This document shows, one piece after another, positions 8,253 through 20,140 of a stretch of 64,000 nucleotides of DNA. How positions within the stretch are numbered: position 1 is the stretch's first letter; the number at the start of each line of letters is the position of its first letter. Below the pieces are notes generated by a model, which searched no databases, was not told where the DNA came from, and saw nothing but the letters and a program-made list of their open reading frames with translations. Where the stretch lies: contig CM046345.1 of NCBI GenBank assembly GCA_025403435.1, forward strand, positions 20,082,809 through 20,146,808. Reading direction: 5' to 3'. Position numbers and translations under genes: made by a program. Source of the DNA: Artocarpus heterophyllus. Its lineage: Eukaryota; Streptophyta; Magnoliopsida; Rosales; Moraceae.

Positions 8253-9998
8253 TAGAGAGAACCCAAAGCTAGTGTTCGTGATTTGTGAACAAAAGCTCTC
8301 AGGGAGTTTTCAGATGCTCACTAGAAGAGTATCACTCTTAATCTCTCAAATTGATCTGAGTAAATCATTAGACTCACTCCCTTTTTATACCTATTGGTCC
8401 TTGGGGTCAGTCCATATCAGATTAGGTCTCAAAAATCGAAACAGAATCAAGTTCGGATCAATATCTGATAAGATACGCGTGAAAAACGCGTAATCTTAAC
8501 TGTCGCGGTCGGCATGCCGAACTGTGAGATAGGCAGGCCGAACTGGCCAGTTCGGCAGGCCGAACACGTCATCCGGCATGCCGAACTGCCGAGAAAAAAT
8601 CTCCGCGAATCTTTTATTTTCCACCCGAGATTCTAAAGGATAAAGTCTCAGTTTTGATTCAAATAGCCCAATAGAAAAGATATCTGATCAAAACAAACTT
8701 TATCAAGATAATCTCTAAGAAAATAAATCAATTCACAATAATTCTACAAGTTTATCTTGTTCTAATTGTCCAAAATTAAAACAACCGATAAACAGACAAG
8801 AATTATCCGAACGCCATAATTCAACAAGTTCATCTTGAACTAATTTCTTACATAATTAATTCAACCGATAAACAGACATGAATTATTTGATTCTTATAAA
8901 TTTTAAACCAATCTGATAAATCCGACATAAGTCACCAATTATTGGAAAAGCACGCCGTGTCGTTACAGGATTTTGTGAGCTAGCAAAGGGGACCAAAATG
9001 GACCTATAAAGTTCAAGCTCATGATAATTATGAAACCCAATATCCCAGATATACATTTCACAATTATCAACTCCAACGCTACTCCACTAAAAGCTTGGAG
9101 CTGCACTCTCGAACTTTATAGAATTACGAAGCTCGTGTAGCTAAGTCTCCATGACATATCATAGTGTATCGCATCCCCATATGATCATCCATAATCGGCT
9201 TAAGGACAAGTTCTGTCTTACCTTTCCGATTATTTTTATCTTACGTTCCATTGTCTCACCATTAGAAAACTTACCATCTAAAGATAGTATACCATTCGGT
9301 TACACCTATGTATCCAAATGGTTGAGCGCTCCAGTTTTCCAATTACAGGACAACGCATATAAGAGGATATCATTACTCCTAAAGAGGAGCTATGGATTCC
9401 ATATCTATGAATAACAAGTCTACGCTACCAAGAGTCATGCCTCCAACGTACCGGCATGCATGCCACTATAGAGATGTGGGAGTCACCCATTGGTACATCA
9501 AAAGACACAAGTCGAGACAACGGGCCCATTATTCATCTCAGGATTAAGATACAATACAAATGATTGTCTAAAGTGAATCGATTTGCTAAGACAGAATTAT
9601 TAATCCAAATCAATTCACTTTATGTCCCGATCCAACACATCGTCACCTATGACAACGCGCCAATGTTTCTATTCACGGAGTCCAACTCCGATGGCCAAGA
9701 CAAACCATCTCCCTAAAGGGATATAGACACCATAATAATCTTTACATGAATAAAGCGCCCAACTTTATTCCCTCGATTGCGGATCATATATTTTAGACCA
9801 TCACCTTAAGAGCCGTGTCTACCGCATAATCATATTTAGACTGACAGTCTCAGACTACTGTTTGCTTATCATACATTCAACAAATATGAACGTAAAGAGG
9901 ACAATATTTGGTATATATAAATGAATAAATTCTTTATTGATAAAAATGTCTCCAAAAACGTATTACATTTTTACTCCTTAGAGCATACATGTCTAACA
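7999..9998 (-). repeat. 5' LTR of copia A'
   Basis: 2000 bp, TG...CA, almost identical to 341-2365. Its TATA box is at 8382-8389 on the minus strand and its palindrome cluster at 8509-8590. It lacks about 24 bp near 9832 relative to the 3' LTR, with short repeated bases at the break. Confidence 0.96.
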
Positions 9999-10003
9999 GT
10001 CAG

Positions 10004-11457
10004 GTCCATGATGAGTTATTCATCATTGCCTTTACCCTTTTGGGGATATACACTACAAACTACATGTTATCTTTTGAACAATGTGCCTTCAAAATAGGTC
10101 TCTAAAACTCCTCACGAGTTGTGGACGGGTAGGAAGACATCCTTAAACCATATTTGCATATGAGGATATATAGCTCATGTCCTGTTTAACGATACGAATA
10201 AGTTGAAGGCATGTTCGAAAGTTTGCATGTTTGTAGGATATCTAAATGGGACTAAAGGGGGTTATTTCTATAGCCCAAAGGAAAATAAAGTCATGGTTTC
10301 AACTAATGCAACTTTCCTTGAGGAGAGTTATATGGACGACTTTAAACCTCGAAGCAAAGTGGTGCTTAAGGAGTTAAGGAGTGATCTGATCACTTCGAAG
10401 GTTCTGAATGAAACCGCTCCGATTAGTGTAGAAAAACTAAACAAACCTAAACAACAACCTAAGGGGCTTTGGTGTAGTAGGAGGATCGAGCGTCAACGTG
10501 AGAGGTATATGTTCAATGGGTAGGTCTTCTTGGCTGAACTGGATGAACATGATAGGGATCCTTATACTTACGCAGAGGCTATGGAGGATGTTGATTCAAA
10601 ACTCTGGATAGAGGCCATGAACATAAAGAAGAAGTCTATGGAGACTAATTTGGTTTGGGAACTTGTGGATCTTCCCGAAGGGGTAAAACCCATAGGGTGT
10701 AAGTGGATCTACAAGAGGAAAAGAGGAGTGGATGGAAAGGTCGAAACCTTTAAGGCTAGACTAGTAGCTAAGGGTTATACGCAAAAGGAAGGAATTGATT
10801 ATGAGAAAACCTTTTCACCTGTAGCCATGCTTAAGTCCATCCGGATTCTCTTGTCCATAGCTGCCGCTCTCGATTATAAGATTTGGCAAATGGATGTCAA
10901 GATGGCTTTTCTGAATGGCTATCTTGATGAGTCTATTTATATGGAACAACCAGACGGGTTCAAGGTCAAGGGTCAAGAGTGTAAGGTTTGTAAGCTGCTA
11001 AAGTCAATTTATGGACTCATGCAGGCTTCTTGTTCTTGGAACATAAGATTTGATCAAGTGATCAAGACTTATGGATTCTTACAAAATGTGGATGAGCCAC
11101 GTGTTTACAAACACATTAAGGACGGGAAGGTGGCTTTTCTACTACTCTATGTAGATGACATTCTGCTAATTGGCAATGACATTGGAGCATTATGATCAGT
11201 CAAATTATGGTTGACCAAGTAGTTTGACATGAAGGACTTAGGTGAGGCTAATTTTGTTCTCGGTATCTAGATCTTTCTAGATAGTAAGAATAAAATGATA
11301 GCTTTATCCCAGGCCAACTACATAGATAAAATTTTGAGGAGGTTTGCAATGTAGGATTCCAAGAAAGGTGGCAACCATCTAATTCTGGAATTACTCTTTC
11401 TAAAAAAGACTCTCCAAAGTCTGAGGAAGAAAGAGAATACATGAAGAAGGTGCCTTA
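10004..11457 (+). pseudogene. Copia element A, integrase C-terminus through RT and start of RNase H
   Basis: Continues the fragment at 1-340 without a missing base once A' and one GTCAG are removed. It covers the integrase C-terminus (10203-10523 open), then a long open piece (10530-11195) with RT motifs [23 protein letters not shown] and YVDDILLIGND. Stops and a frameshift follow near 11193-11390. It ends in the VPYA block at CCTTA (11453-11457), where LTR C inserted, and resumes at 33018. Confidence 0.92.
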
Positions 11458-12467
11458 TGTTGAAAAAATAGTACGCAGTGGAATTTAAAAAATTTTATAT
11501 CTGAATATTTTCTAAAATATAAGTTTGACACGCTATATGCATAAATTAACCAGATCTTACTAACCTTTATATGTGAAGAACTCCTGTAATCTATGAACAG
11601 AAGTAACGTTCCAGAAGTGCCTCAACTAACTAGTCTTCTTTGCTATTCTTTATCCATGATCGGAATGAGTGTGAGCTCACATGTACAGCTCTTCCATCAA
11701 GTGACTCTCCTTCCAACCAATTGAGAGAACCAAAGCTAATGTTTGTGATATATGAACAAGAGCTCTTTAGGAGTTTTATGATGACCATCAATCGAGTATC
11801 ACTCTTAATCTCTTAACTGATCTGAATAACTCTTAAGATTTATTCCCTATTTATAGAGGTTGGGTCTAGGGTCAGTCCTTATCAGATTAAATCTCAAAAA
11901 TCCAGATCAAAATCAAATTTAGATCAATAACTGATAAAATTCACATAAAAATATGTGATCTTATCCTTCGCTCATCAGCAGGCCGATCTGCCTAGTCGAC
12001 AGGCTGAGCATGCTCCATCGGTAGGCTGAAATCCAGGATCGGTAGGCCAAACTGCCAAATAAAAATCTTAGCAAATTTTTTATTTTTCACCCGAGATTCT
12101 ATAGGGTAAAGTCTCAGTTTTAATTCAAATAACCCAATAGAGAAGTTATCTAATTAAAACAACTTTATCTAGATAATCTCTAAGATAATAAATCAATTCC
12201 TAATAATTCTACAAGTTTATCATGATCTAATTTATCAAAAAATTAAATCAACCGCTAAAAAGACAAGAATTATCTGATCCCAATAATTCAATAACTTTAT
12301 CTTGAATTAATTTTATCATAAAATTAATTCAACCGATAAACAGACATGAATTATTTGGTTCTTCCAAATTTCATCCAATCTAATGAATCTGACATAAGTC
12401 ACCAATTATTAAAAAAGCACAGCGTATCGTTACAGGATGCTATGAGCTAGCAAAGGGGACCAAATAG
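11458..12467 (-). repeat. Solo LTR C, first part
   Basis: Starts TGTTGAAAAAAT and aligns with the first kilobase of the A' LTR, much more diverged. The piece is cut by element B at AATAG (12463-12467). The other parts are 22131-22388 and 32246-33012, totalling about 2035 bp. The target duplication CCTTA flanks the whole (11453-11457 and 33013-33017). No internal region is present, so C is a solo LTR left by LTR-LTR recombination. Confidence 0.92.
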
Positions 12468-14501
12468 TGTTAGATATGTATGCCCTAAGGAGTAAAAATG
12501 TAATACATTTTTAAAGACATTTTTATCAATAAAGAATTTATTCATTTATATATACCAAATCTTGTCCTTATTACGTTCATATTTGTTGAATATATGTTAA
12601 GCAAATAGTAGTCTAAGATTGTCAGTCTAAACCTTAAGAATTGGGCATATGATAGATTGATTATGCGGAAGACACGATTCTTAAGGTGATGGTCTAAAAC
12701 ATATAATCCGCAATCGAGGGAATAAAGTTGGGCGCTTTATTCATGCAAAGATTGTTATGTTGTCTATATCCCTATTGGGAGATAGCTTGTCTTAACCATC
12801 GGAGTTGGACCCCGTGAATAGAAACATTAGCACGTTGTCATAGGTGACGATGTGCTGGATCGAGACACAAAGGGAATTGATTTGGATTAATAATTCTGTC
12901 TTGGCAAATCGATTCACTTTAGACAATCATTTGAATTGTATCTTAATCCTGAGATGGATAGTGGGCCTGTTGTCTCGACTTGTGTCTTTTGATGTACCAA
13001 AGGGTGACCCTATATCTCAATAGTTGTATGCATGCCGGTACGTTGGAAGCATGACTCTTGATAGCGTAGACTTGTTATTCATAGATATGGAATCCATAGC
13101 TCCTCTTTAGGAGTAATGATATCCTCTTATATGCATTATCCTGTAATTGGAAAACTAGAGCGCTCAACCATTTGGATACATAGGTGTAACCAAATGGTAT
13201 ACTATCTTTGGATGGTAAGTTTTCTAATGGTGAGATAATGGAACGTAAGATAAAAATAATCAAGAAGGTAAGACAGAACTTGTCCTTAAGCTGATTATGG
13301 ATTATCATATGGGGATAAGAAACACTTTGATATGTCATAGAGACTTAGCCATACGGGTTTCGTAATTCTATAAAGTTCGAGAGTGCAGCTTCAAGCTTTT
13401 AGTGGAGAAGCATTGGAGTTGATAATTATGAAATGTGTATCTGGGATATTGGGTTTCATAATTATCGAGAGTTTAAACTTTACAGGTCCATTTTGGTTCC
13501 CTTTGCTAGCTCACAAAATCCTGTAACGATACGGTATGCTTTTTCAATAATTGGTGACTTATGTCGAATTTATAGGATTGGTTTAAAATTTGAAAGAATC
13601 AAATAATTCATGTCTGTTTATTGCTTGAATTAATTTTGTAATAAAATTAATTTAAGATAAACTTGTTGAATTATTGGGATCAGATAATTCTTATCTGTTT
13701 ATCAGTTGATTTAATTGGATAAATTAAATCAAGATAAACTTGTAGAATTATTGTGAATTGATTTATTTTCTTAGAGATTATCTTGATAAAGTTTGTTTTT
13801 GATCAGATAACTTCTCTATTGGGTTATTTGAATCAAAACTAAGACTTTATCCTATAGAATCTCGGGTGGAAAATAAAAGATTTGCGGAGATATTTATGCG
13901 AGAGTTCGGCCTACCGAATGACGCGTTCGGCCTGCCGATGGGGCTTGTTCGGCCTACCAATCATGATGTCCAGCCTGCCGATCAGCGAGCGATAAGATTA
14001 CACGTTTTCACGTGGATCTTATCAGATATTGATCCAAACTTGATTCTGTTTTGAGTTTTTAAGACCTAATCTGATAAGGACTGACCCCAGGACCAATTGC
14101 TATATAAAGGGAGTAAGTCTCATGAGTTACTCAGATCAATTGAGAGATTAAGAGTGATACTCTTCTGGTGAGCATCTAAAAACTCCCTGAGAGCTTTTGT
14201 TCACAAATCATGAACACTCGCTTTGGGTTCTCTCGATTGGTTGGAAGGAGAGTCACCGGTGGAAGAGCTGTACGTGCGAGCCCACACTCACTCCGGTTGT
14301 GGATAGAGAATAGCAAAGAAGACCAGTTGGTTGAGGCTCTTCTGGAACGTTACTTCTCTTCATAGGTTGTGGAGGTTCTTCGGTACACAAAGGTTGGTAA
14401 GATCTGTCTAATTTATACATATAGCATGTCAAACTTGTGTTTTGAAAATTACTCTGATATATAAAATTTTTAAAATTTCGTTGCACAACGTTTTTTCAAC
14501 A
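12468..14501 (+). repeat. 5' LTR of copia B
   Basis: 2034 bp from TGTTAGATATG to TTCAACA. It holds the palindrome cluster (about 13902-13992), a TATA box (14101-14108) and the short sense ORF at 14210-14365. The antisense 87-codon frame is at 13075-13338. Confidence 0.95.
14101..14108 (+). promoter_or_regulatory. TATA box of copia B 5' LTR
   Basis: TATATAAA followed by GGGAGTAAGTC, matched in the 3' LTR at 21726-21733. It lies about 110-200 bp downstream of the palindrome cluster and about 390 bp before the LTR end, which defines U3, R and U5. Confidence 0.7.
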
Positions 14502-14503
14502 AT

Positions 14504-14520
14504 TGATATCAGAGCCATGG
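14504..14520 (+). other. Primer binding site of copia B
   Basis: TGATATCAGAGCCATGG two bases after the 5' LTR. It matches the initiator tRNA-Met primer site except TGG to TGA at the third base, in keeping with the age of the copy. Confidence 0.85.
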
Positions 14521-16147
14521 TTTTTACATAAATTTATGAGTTTGTGATCATGTTATATGCATAAATTTTGTGGTCTTTATCTCTCCAATGCTTGAATTTA
14601 ATTTTACAAATAGAGTTGGCACTCTAGGTTTCTATATAATTATATGTTGTCATGGATTATGTGGTGAATGTTCAGTAATTAATTATGGTTAATTAAATTG
14701 TCATTTAATTATTTATTAATTTATTTATTTATGCCAGTTATGGTTCCTTAGAGGTTAGAATATGTATCTAGGTTTTTCATGTAATTAGATGGCGGACTAT
14801 CATCTCTGTATAGGAATTGTTATTTAATTTTAAATTTGTAAGAATTTTGTAATTAGATAATTATTCGGAGAAGATGGATCGAGAAGTCGGATCTAAAAGA
14901 TCGATGATGGTGCACCCAAGTATTTCCTAAGTCTCTAATTTTATGTTTTTGAATTGTTGAAAATAAAATTGATGAATTGCATTAAAATTGTATTTTCTGG
15001 AATGAGGGATTTCTGCTCGGTCGGCATACCGGACATCATAGTTTGGCAGGCCGATGGTCACAGATCGATAGGCCAGACGTGTGGTTTGGTAGGTCAGTGG
15101 GTCAGAAATAGGCTGGCTCTACCGACAGGCAGAACTTTCATGAGTCAGCAGGCCGATCACCCAGGTCGGCCTGCCGACCGTGAGCTAGAAAATTTTCCAA
15201 AAAATGTGCAATTTTTGCGGTGCAATTTTAATTTTATTTTTGAGATGATTCTGAGAAGCATTAAATTTGGATATGATCGGAAAAATGAAGTATTTGATTC
15301 ATACGAGATTGAAGACTTGAAGATGGGAATTATGTGAAGAAGGATACAACTTAAGGATTCAAGGATGAAGAATCGATTTATGTCTCGATTATTCTCTTGT
15401 AATCTTAGTTTTCTATTCTCTAGGATGGAGCCATAATATTACGGTTATTATTATTTTGCTTGTAGCTTTGCTTAATTGCTTTGCTTGTCTGCATTATAAT
15501 ATGATTTGCCATGTAGACTGATAATATGTCATATAGAATAGGAAGTGCCGCTCATATTAAAATTGTTCATGCATAATTTTAAAATAAAACCTTGACTTCA
15601 AAAGATTAAGTGGGAGAAGGTTTTCGAAGAGAGAATCTTAGGCCTCCATCGTTAGTCCATAGGAATAACATGGTTGTCCTGACCCCTAGGAAGGGATTTC
15701 TATCATGTACCAAATTGGATCTCTGAGAGGATAAACTATTTTTGCATGATTTATAGTTGCACACCCCTAAGTGGTGATTATAAATCATAGATAAAATATT
15801 GAAATGATGGTTATACACTCACGTTAATTTTATTATTAACCTCCCTTAGGAGCTCTGTTAATAAAATAAATGGCCAAAGAAACGATTATTAATATATACT
15901 AGATCATACGGGTCCTGGATGACATATATTAATTAGGAGGGGATCCGTATTCCTGATTGAATTTGGCATGACTCCCCTAGGAGCCTGTTGAATTCTGAGT
16001 TGGGAATCATCGTTGTAAGGTTATGATATTTTCAAGGTTTTGACACATAAACACATTTGTATGATTTTACATGATTGTGTTATCTTACTAAATTATTATG
16101 ATATGTTTGCTTATGTTTGGTATATGATTCTTTATTGTGGATTAAAA
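14521..16147 (+). other. Leader of copia B
   Basis: Noncoding leader of about 1.6 kb. It has the eroded palindrome cluster (about 15010-15180) and the hairpin chain with CCTAGG boxes (about 15660-15985). A 127-codon frame at 14954-15337 runs through the palindromes and is not conserved in A', so I do not treat it as a gene. Confidence 0.75.
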
Positions 16148-19100
16148 ATGTCTAAAAACGCTTTATCATCGATACTTGACAAAAACCTGTTAACTGGTGA
16201 GAATTATAATGATTGGAAACGAAACCTAGATATTGTCCTGTCCTTTGAGAAACTGAAATATGTTCTGACAACTCCTTGTCCTCCCGAGCCTACGGGAGAC
16301 TCATCTAATGAGCAATTCCAAGCATATGACTGCTGGAAAGATGCTAATGATCAGGCTCGCTATTATGTTATGGCCAAAATGAATAATGTGCTACAGGCTC
16401 GACATCAAGATTATGAGACTACAAAGCAGATCTTGGATAATCTCGGGGACATGTTTGGAGGCCAGGCCATAACAAAGCGGCAAGGGGCACTTCGGAAACT
16501 TCTTAACTATAGACAGAGACCGGGGACATTTGTAAAGGAGCACATGATGTTGGTCATGGGTTACCTCGCTGAGGCTCAAACCAATGGAGTCGACATCGAT
16601 GCTGAAACTCACATGACTATGGTCTTTGAGACTCTGTCTAAGGAATTTATTCCATTTAGAGCTACTTTTAACTTAAGTAATAGACAAGATATGACCTTGA
16701 CAGAACTGATGAAACAGTTACAAGAGTTTGAACTGGATCAGGGAGTCTCCTGCGGGTGGTGAGGCCAACATGATAGCTGCTTCTGGTTCCAATTCTAACT
16801 CTGGGAATGGAAAGAAGCAACGGGCCAAGGATGGGAAGTCTTCTGTTCCTGCTAACGCCAAGAGCAAGAAGAAGAAGAAGAAGAAGAACCCAAAGAAGCT
16901 TAAGTGCTTCTTCTGTGGAAAGGTTGGGCATATCAAGAAGCATTGCAAGGACTTCCTTTCCAAAGGAGGTAGGTGTGATCTTCTGTATTTAGAAACTTGT
17001 TTGGTTGAGGAATCTAGTGACGTTTGGGTCATAGATTCTGGTGCAACTAATCCTGTTTGTGTTTCTCTGCAAGGGTTCAAAGAAACGAAAAGTCTGCTAC
17101 ATGAAGACTTCACACTTCGGATGGGCGATGGATCCCTGGTCTTAGCGAAAGCAATGAGAGACGTCCATCTTTACTTTGATAACTATAGGAATTTATTTTT
17201 GCAAGATTGTTTTTATGTTCCTAAATTTAAAAGGAATTTAATTTCTGTATCTTGTTTATTTAAAGACTCCTACGTGGTATCTTTTAATGAAAAAGTGGTG
17301 ATTCGTAAAAACAAATCTTTTATCTGTTCTGGATGGATGCAAAATAATCTATATTTTATCAAACCTAAGATGGACTTATTCCTTAATGCTGAGATGAATG
17401 ATAATAACTCTAAAAGACTTTAAACTTCTCACTCTAATAAGACTTATCTTTGGCATTTGTGCCTTGGTCACATTAACCTGAATAGGATTCAAAGGTTGGT
17501 AAGGGATGGACCTTTAAGTCACTTAAAGGTGAAATCTATACCTCAATGTGAATCTTGTTTGGAGGATAAAATGACCAAAAGGCCATACGGGTCTAAGGGC
17601 AATAGGGCCGAAGGGGTTCTAGAACTTGTGCATAGTGATGTTTGCGGACAAATGAACATCCAGGCACGAGGAGGGTATGAGTACTTTGTCACTTTTATCG
17701 ACGATTACTCAAGATATGGGTATGTGTGCCTAATGCACCACAAAGTGAAACTTTTGACAAGTTCAAGGAGTTTCAGCCTGAAGTGGAAAAGCAATTGGGT
17801 AGACCCATAAAGGCACTTCAATTCGATCGAGGTGAAGAATACATGTCTGATGAGTTCTTGGGACACTTGTTAGAGAATGGGATTTTATCTCATTTGACTG
17901 CGCCGAGCACTCCATAGTAGAATGGCATAGTTGAGAGAAGAAATAAGACTTTATTGGATATGGTCAGGTCCATGATGAGTTATTCATCATTACCTTTATC
18001 TTTTGGGGATATGCACTACAAACTGCATGTTATCTTTTGAACAATGTGCCTTCAAAATCGGTCCCTAAAACTCCTCACGAGTTGTGCACAAGAAGGAAGG
18101 CATCCTTAAACCATATTCACATATGGGGATGTCTAGCTCATGTCCTATTTAAGGATCCGAATAAGTTAGAAGCACGTTCAGAAGTTTGCGTGTTTGTAGG
18201 ATATCCAAAAGGGACTAAAAGGGGTTATTTTTATAACCGAAAGAAAATAAAGTCGTGGTTTCTGTTAATGCAACTTTCCTTGAAGAGAGTTACATAGACG
18301 ACTTTAAACCTCGAAGCAAAGTGGTGCTTGAGGAGTTAAGGAGTGATCAGATCACTCTAGAGGTTCCGAATGAAACCATTTTGATCAGTGTAGAAAAACC
18401 AAACAAACCTAAACAACAACCTCAGGGGCTTCGACGTAGTGGGAGGATCGAGCATCAACCTGAGAGGTATATGTTCAATGGGGAAGTTTTCTTGGCTGAA
18501 CTGGATGAACAAGACAGGGATCCTTGTACTTACACAGAAGCTGTGGAGGATGTTGATTCAAAACTCTGGACACAGGCCATGAACATAGAGATGAAGTCTA
18601 TGGAGACTAATCAGGTTTGGGAGCTTGTGGATCTTCCCGAAGGGGTAAAACCCATAGGATGTAAGTGGATCTACAAGAGGAAAAGAGGAGTGGATGGAAA
18701 GGTCGAAACCTTTAAGGCTAGACTGGTAGCTAAGGGTTATATGCAAAAGGAAGGAATCGATTATGAGGAAACCTTTTCGCCTGTAGCCATGCTTAAGTCC
18801 ATCCAGATTCTCTTGTCCATAGCTACCGCTCTCGACTACGAGATATGGTAGATGGATGTCAAGACGGCTTTTCTGAGTGGCTATCTTGATGAGTCCATTT
18901 ATGTGGAATAACCAGACGGGTTCAAGGTCGCAGGTCAAGAAGGTAAGGTTTGTAAGCTGCTAAAGTCAATTTATGGACTCAAGCAAGCTTCTCATTCTTG
19001 GAACATAAGTTTTGATCAGGTGATCAAGAGTTATGGGTTCTCACAAAATGTGGATGAACCATGTGTTTATAAACACATAAAAGATGGGAAGGTGGTTTTT

Positions 19101-20140
19101 CTACTGCTCTATGTAGATGACATTCTGCTAATTGGCAATGACGTTGGGGCGTTATCATCGGTCAAATTATGGTTGACCAAGCAGTTTGACATGAAGGAGT
19201 TGGGTGAGGCTAATTTTGTTCTCGGTATCTAGATCTTTAGGATAGGAAGAACAAAATGATAGCTATGTCACAAGCTGGCTACACAGATAAAATTCTCAAG
19301 AGGTTTGCAATGCAAGATTCCAAGAAAGGTGGGCAACCATCTAGGTCAGGAATTACTCTTTCTAAGAAAGGCTCTCCAAAGTCTTATGAAGAAAGAGAAT
19401 ACATGAAGAATGTGTCTTATGCTTCAGCGGCGGGTAGTCTTATGTATGCCATGCTTTGCACACGACCTGATATTAGCTATGCGGTCAGGATTGTAAGTCG
19501 ATTTCAGGCGGATCCAGGACCAAACCATTGGGTTACGGTAAAGCATATTTTCAAGTACCTAAAAAGGACTCGAGGGTATATGCTTGTGTATTTGGGTGGG
19601 GACTTAACTCCTCTAGGATATACTGACTCGGATTTTCAATCCTGTCTAGATTCTAGGAAATCGACTTTTGGGTTTGTGTTTACTCTGGGCGGCGGTGCCA
19701 TCAATTGGAGAAGTGCGAAACAAGATTGCACTTCGGATTCAATGATGGAGGCCGAGTATGTGACGGCTAGTGGTGCTTCAAAAGAAGCAGTGTGGCTCCG
19801 TAAGTTCCTTAGGGATCTTAAGATAGTTCCTGGTATGGACAAGGCGGTATCACTATACAGTGATAACAGTGCGGCGGTAGCTAATGCTAAGGAACCAAGA
19901 TTTCACAAGAAATGTAAACATATTGATCGGAAGTATCACGTGATAAAGGACTTTGTTGAGGGCGGGCATGTCACGGTGTGCAAGATCACATCAGAGGACA
20001 ATTTAGCTAATCCATTTACGAAGACACTTACAAGGAGAGTCTTCGAGAAACATGTGGAAGCTATGGGGATGCGAGATTTGCTGTATTTACTCACTTGGTG
20101 CAAGTGGGAGATTGTTAGATATGTATGCCCTAAGGAGTAA
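16148..20140 (+). pseudogene. Copia B gag-pol polyprotein, disrupted
   Basis: Starts at MSKNALSSILDKN like A'. Gag is open to about 16740, where two bases are lost. Then follow the zinc knuckle CFFCGKVGHIKKHC, protease DSGATNP, HHCC finger and integrase core, RT (YVDDILLIGND near 19110-19140) and RNase H (TDSDFQS, MEAEY, DNSAA). Further lesions: TAA at about 17421, a frameshift near 17745, paired TAG at 17915-17920, a frameshift near 18250, TAG after EIW near 18849, TAG near 18908 and a break near 19232. The normal stop is lost, so the last frame reads into the LTR and ends at 20140. Not functional. Confidence 0.93.
20102..20112 (+). other. Polypurine tract of copia B
   Basis: AAGTGGGAGAT directly before the 3' LTR TG, identical to the tract of A'. 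Confidence 0.85.

Larger units (their letters stand above)
341..9998 (-). mobile_element. Complete young Ty1/copia retrotransposon A'
   Basis: A full LTR element on the minus strand: 3' LTR 341-2365, internal region with pol 2380-6333, long leader, iMet primer site 7981-7996, 5' LTR 7999-9998. LTRs begin TG and end CA. The 5-bp target duplication GTCAG is exact (336-340 and 9999-10003). Reading across the site without the element restores the integrase frame of element A. By eye the LTRs differ by about six substitutions, one 24-bp deletion and a 1-bp indel, so this is the youngest insertion in the window. Two in-frame stops interrupt an otherwise open polyprotein. Domain order is gag-protease-integrase-RT-RNase H, as in copia. 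Its long LTR and leader suggest a Tork/Angela-type lineage, but that is a guess. Confidence 0.96.
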
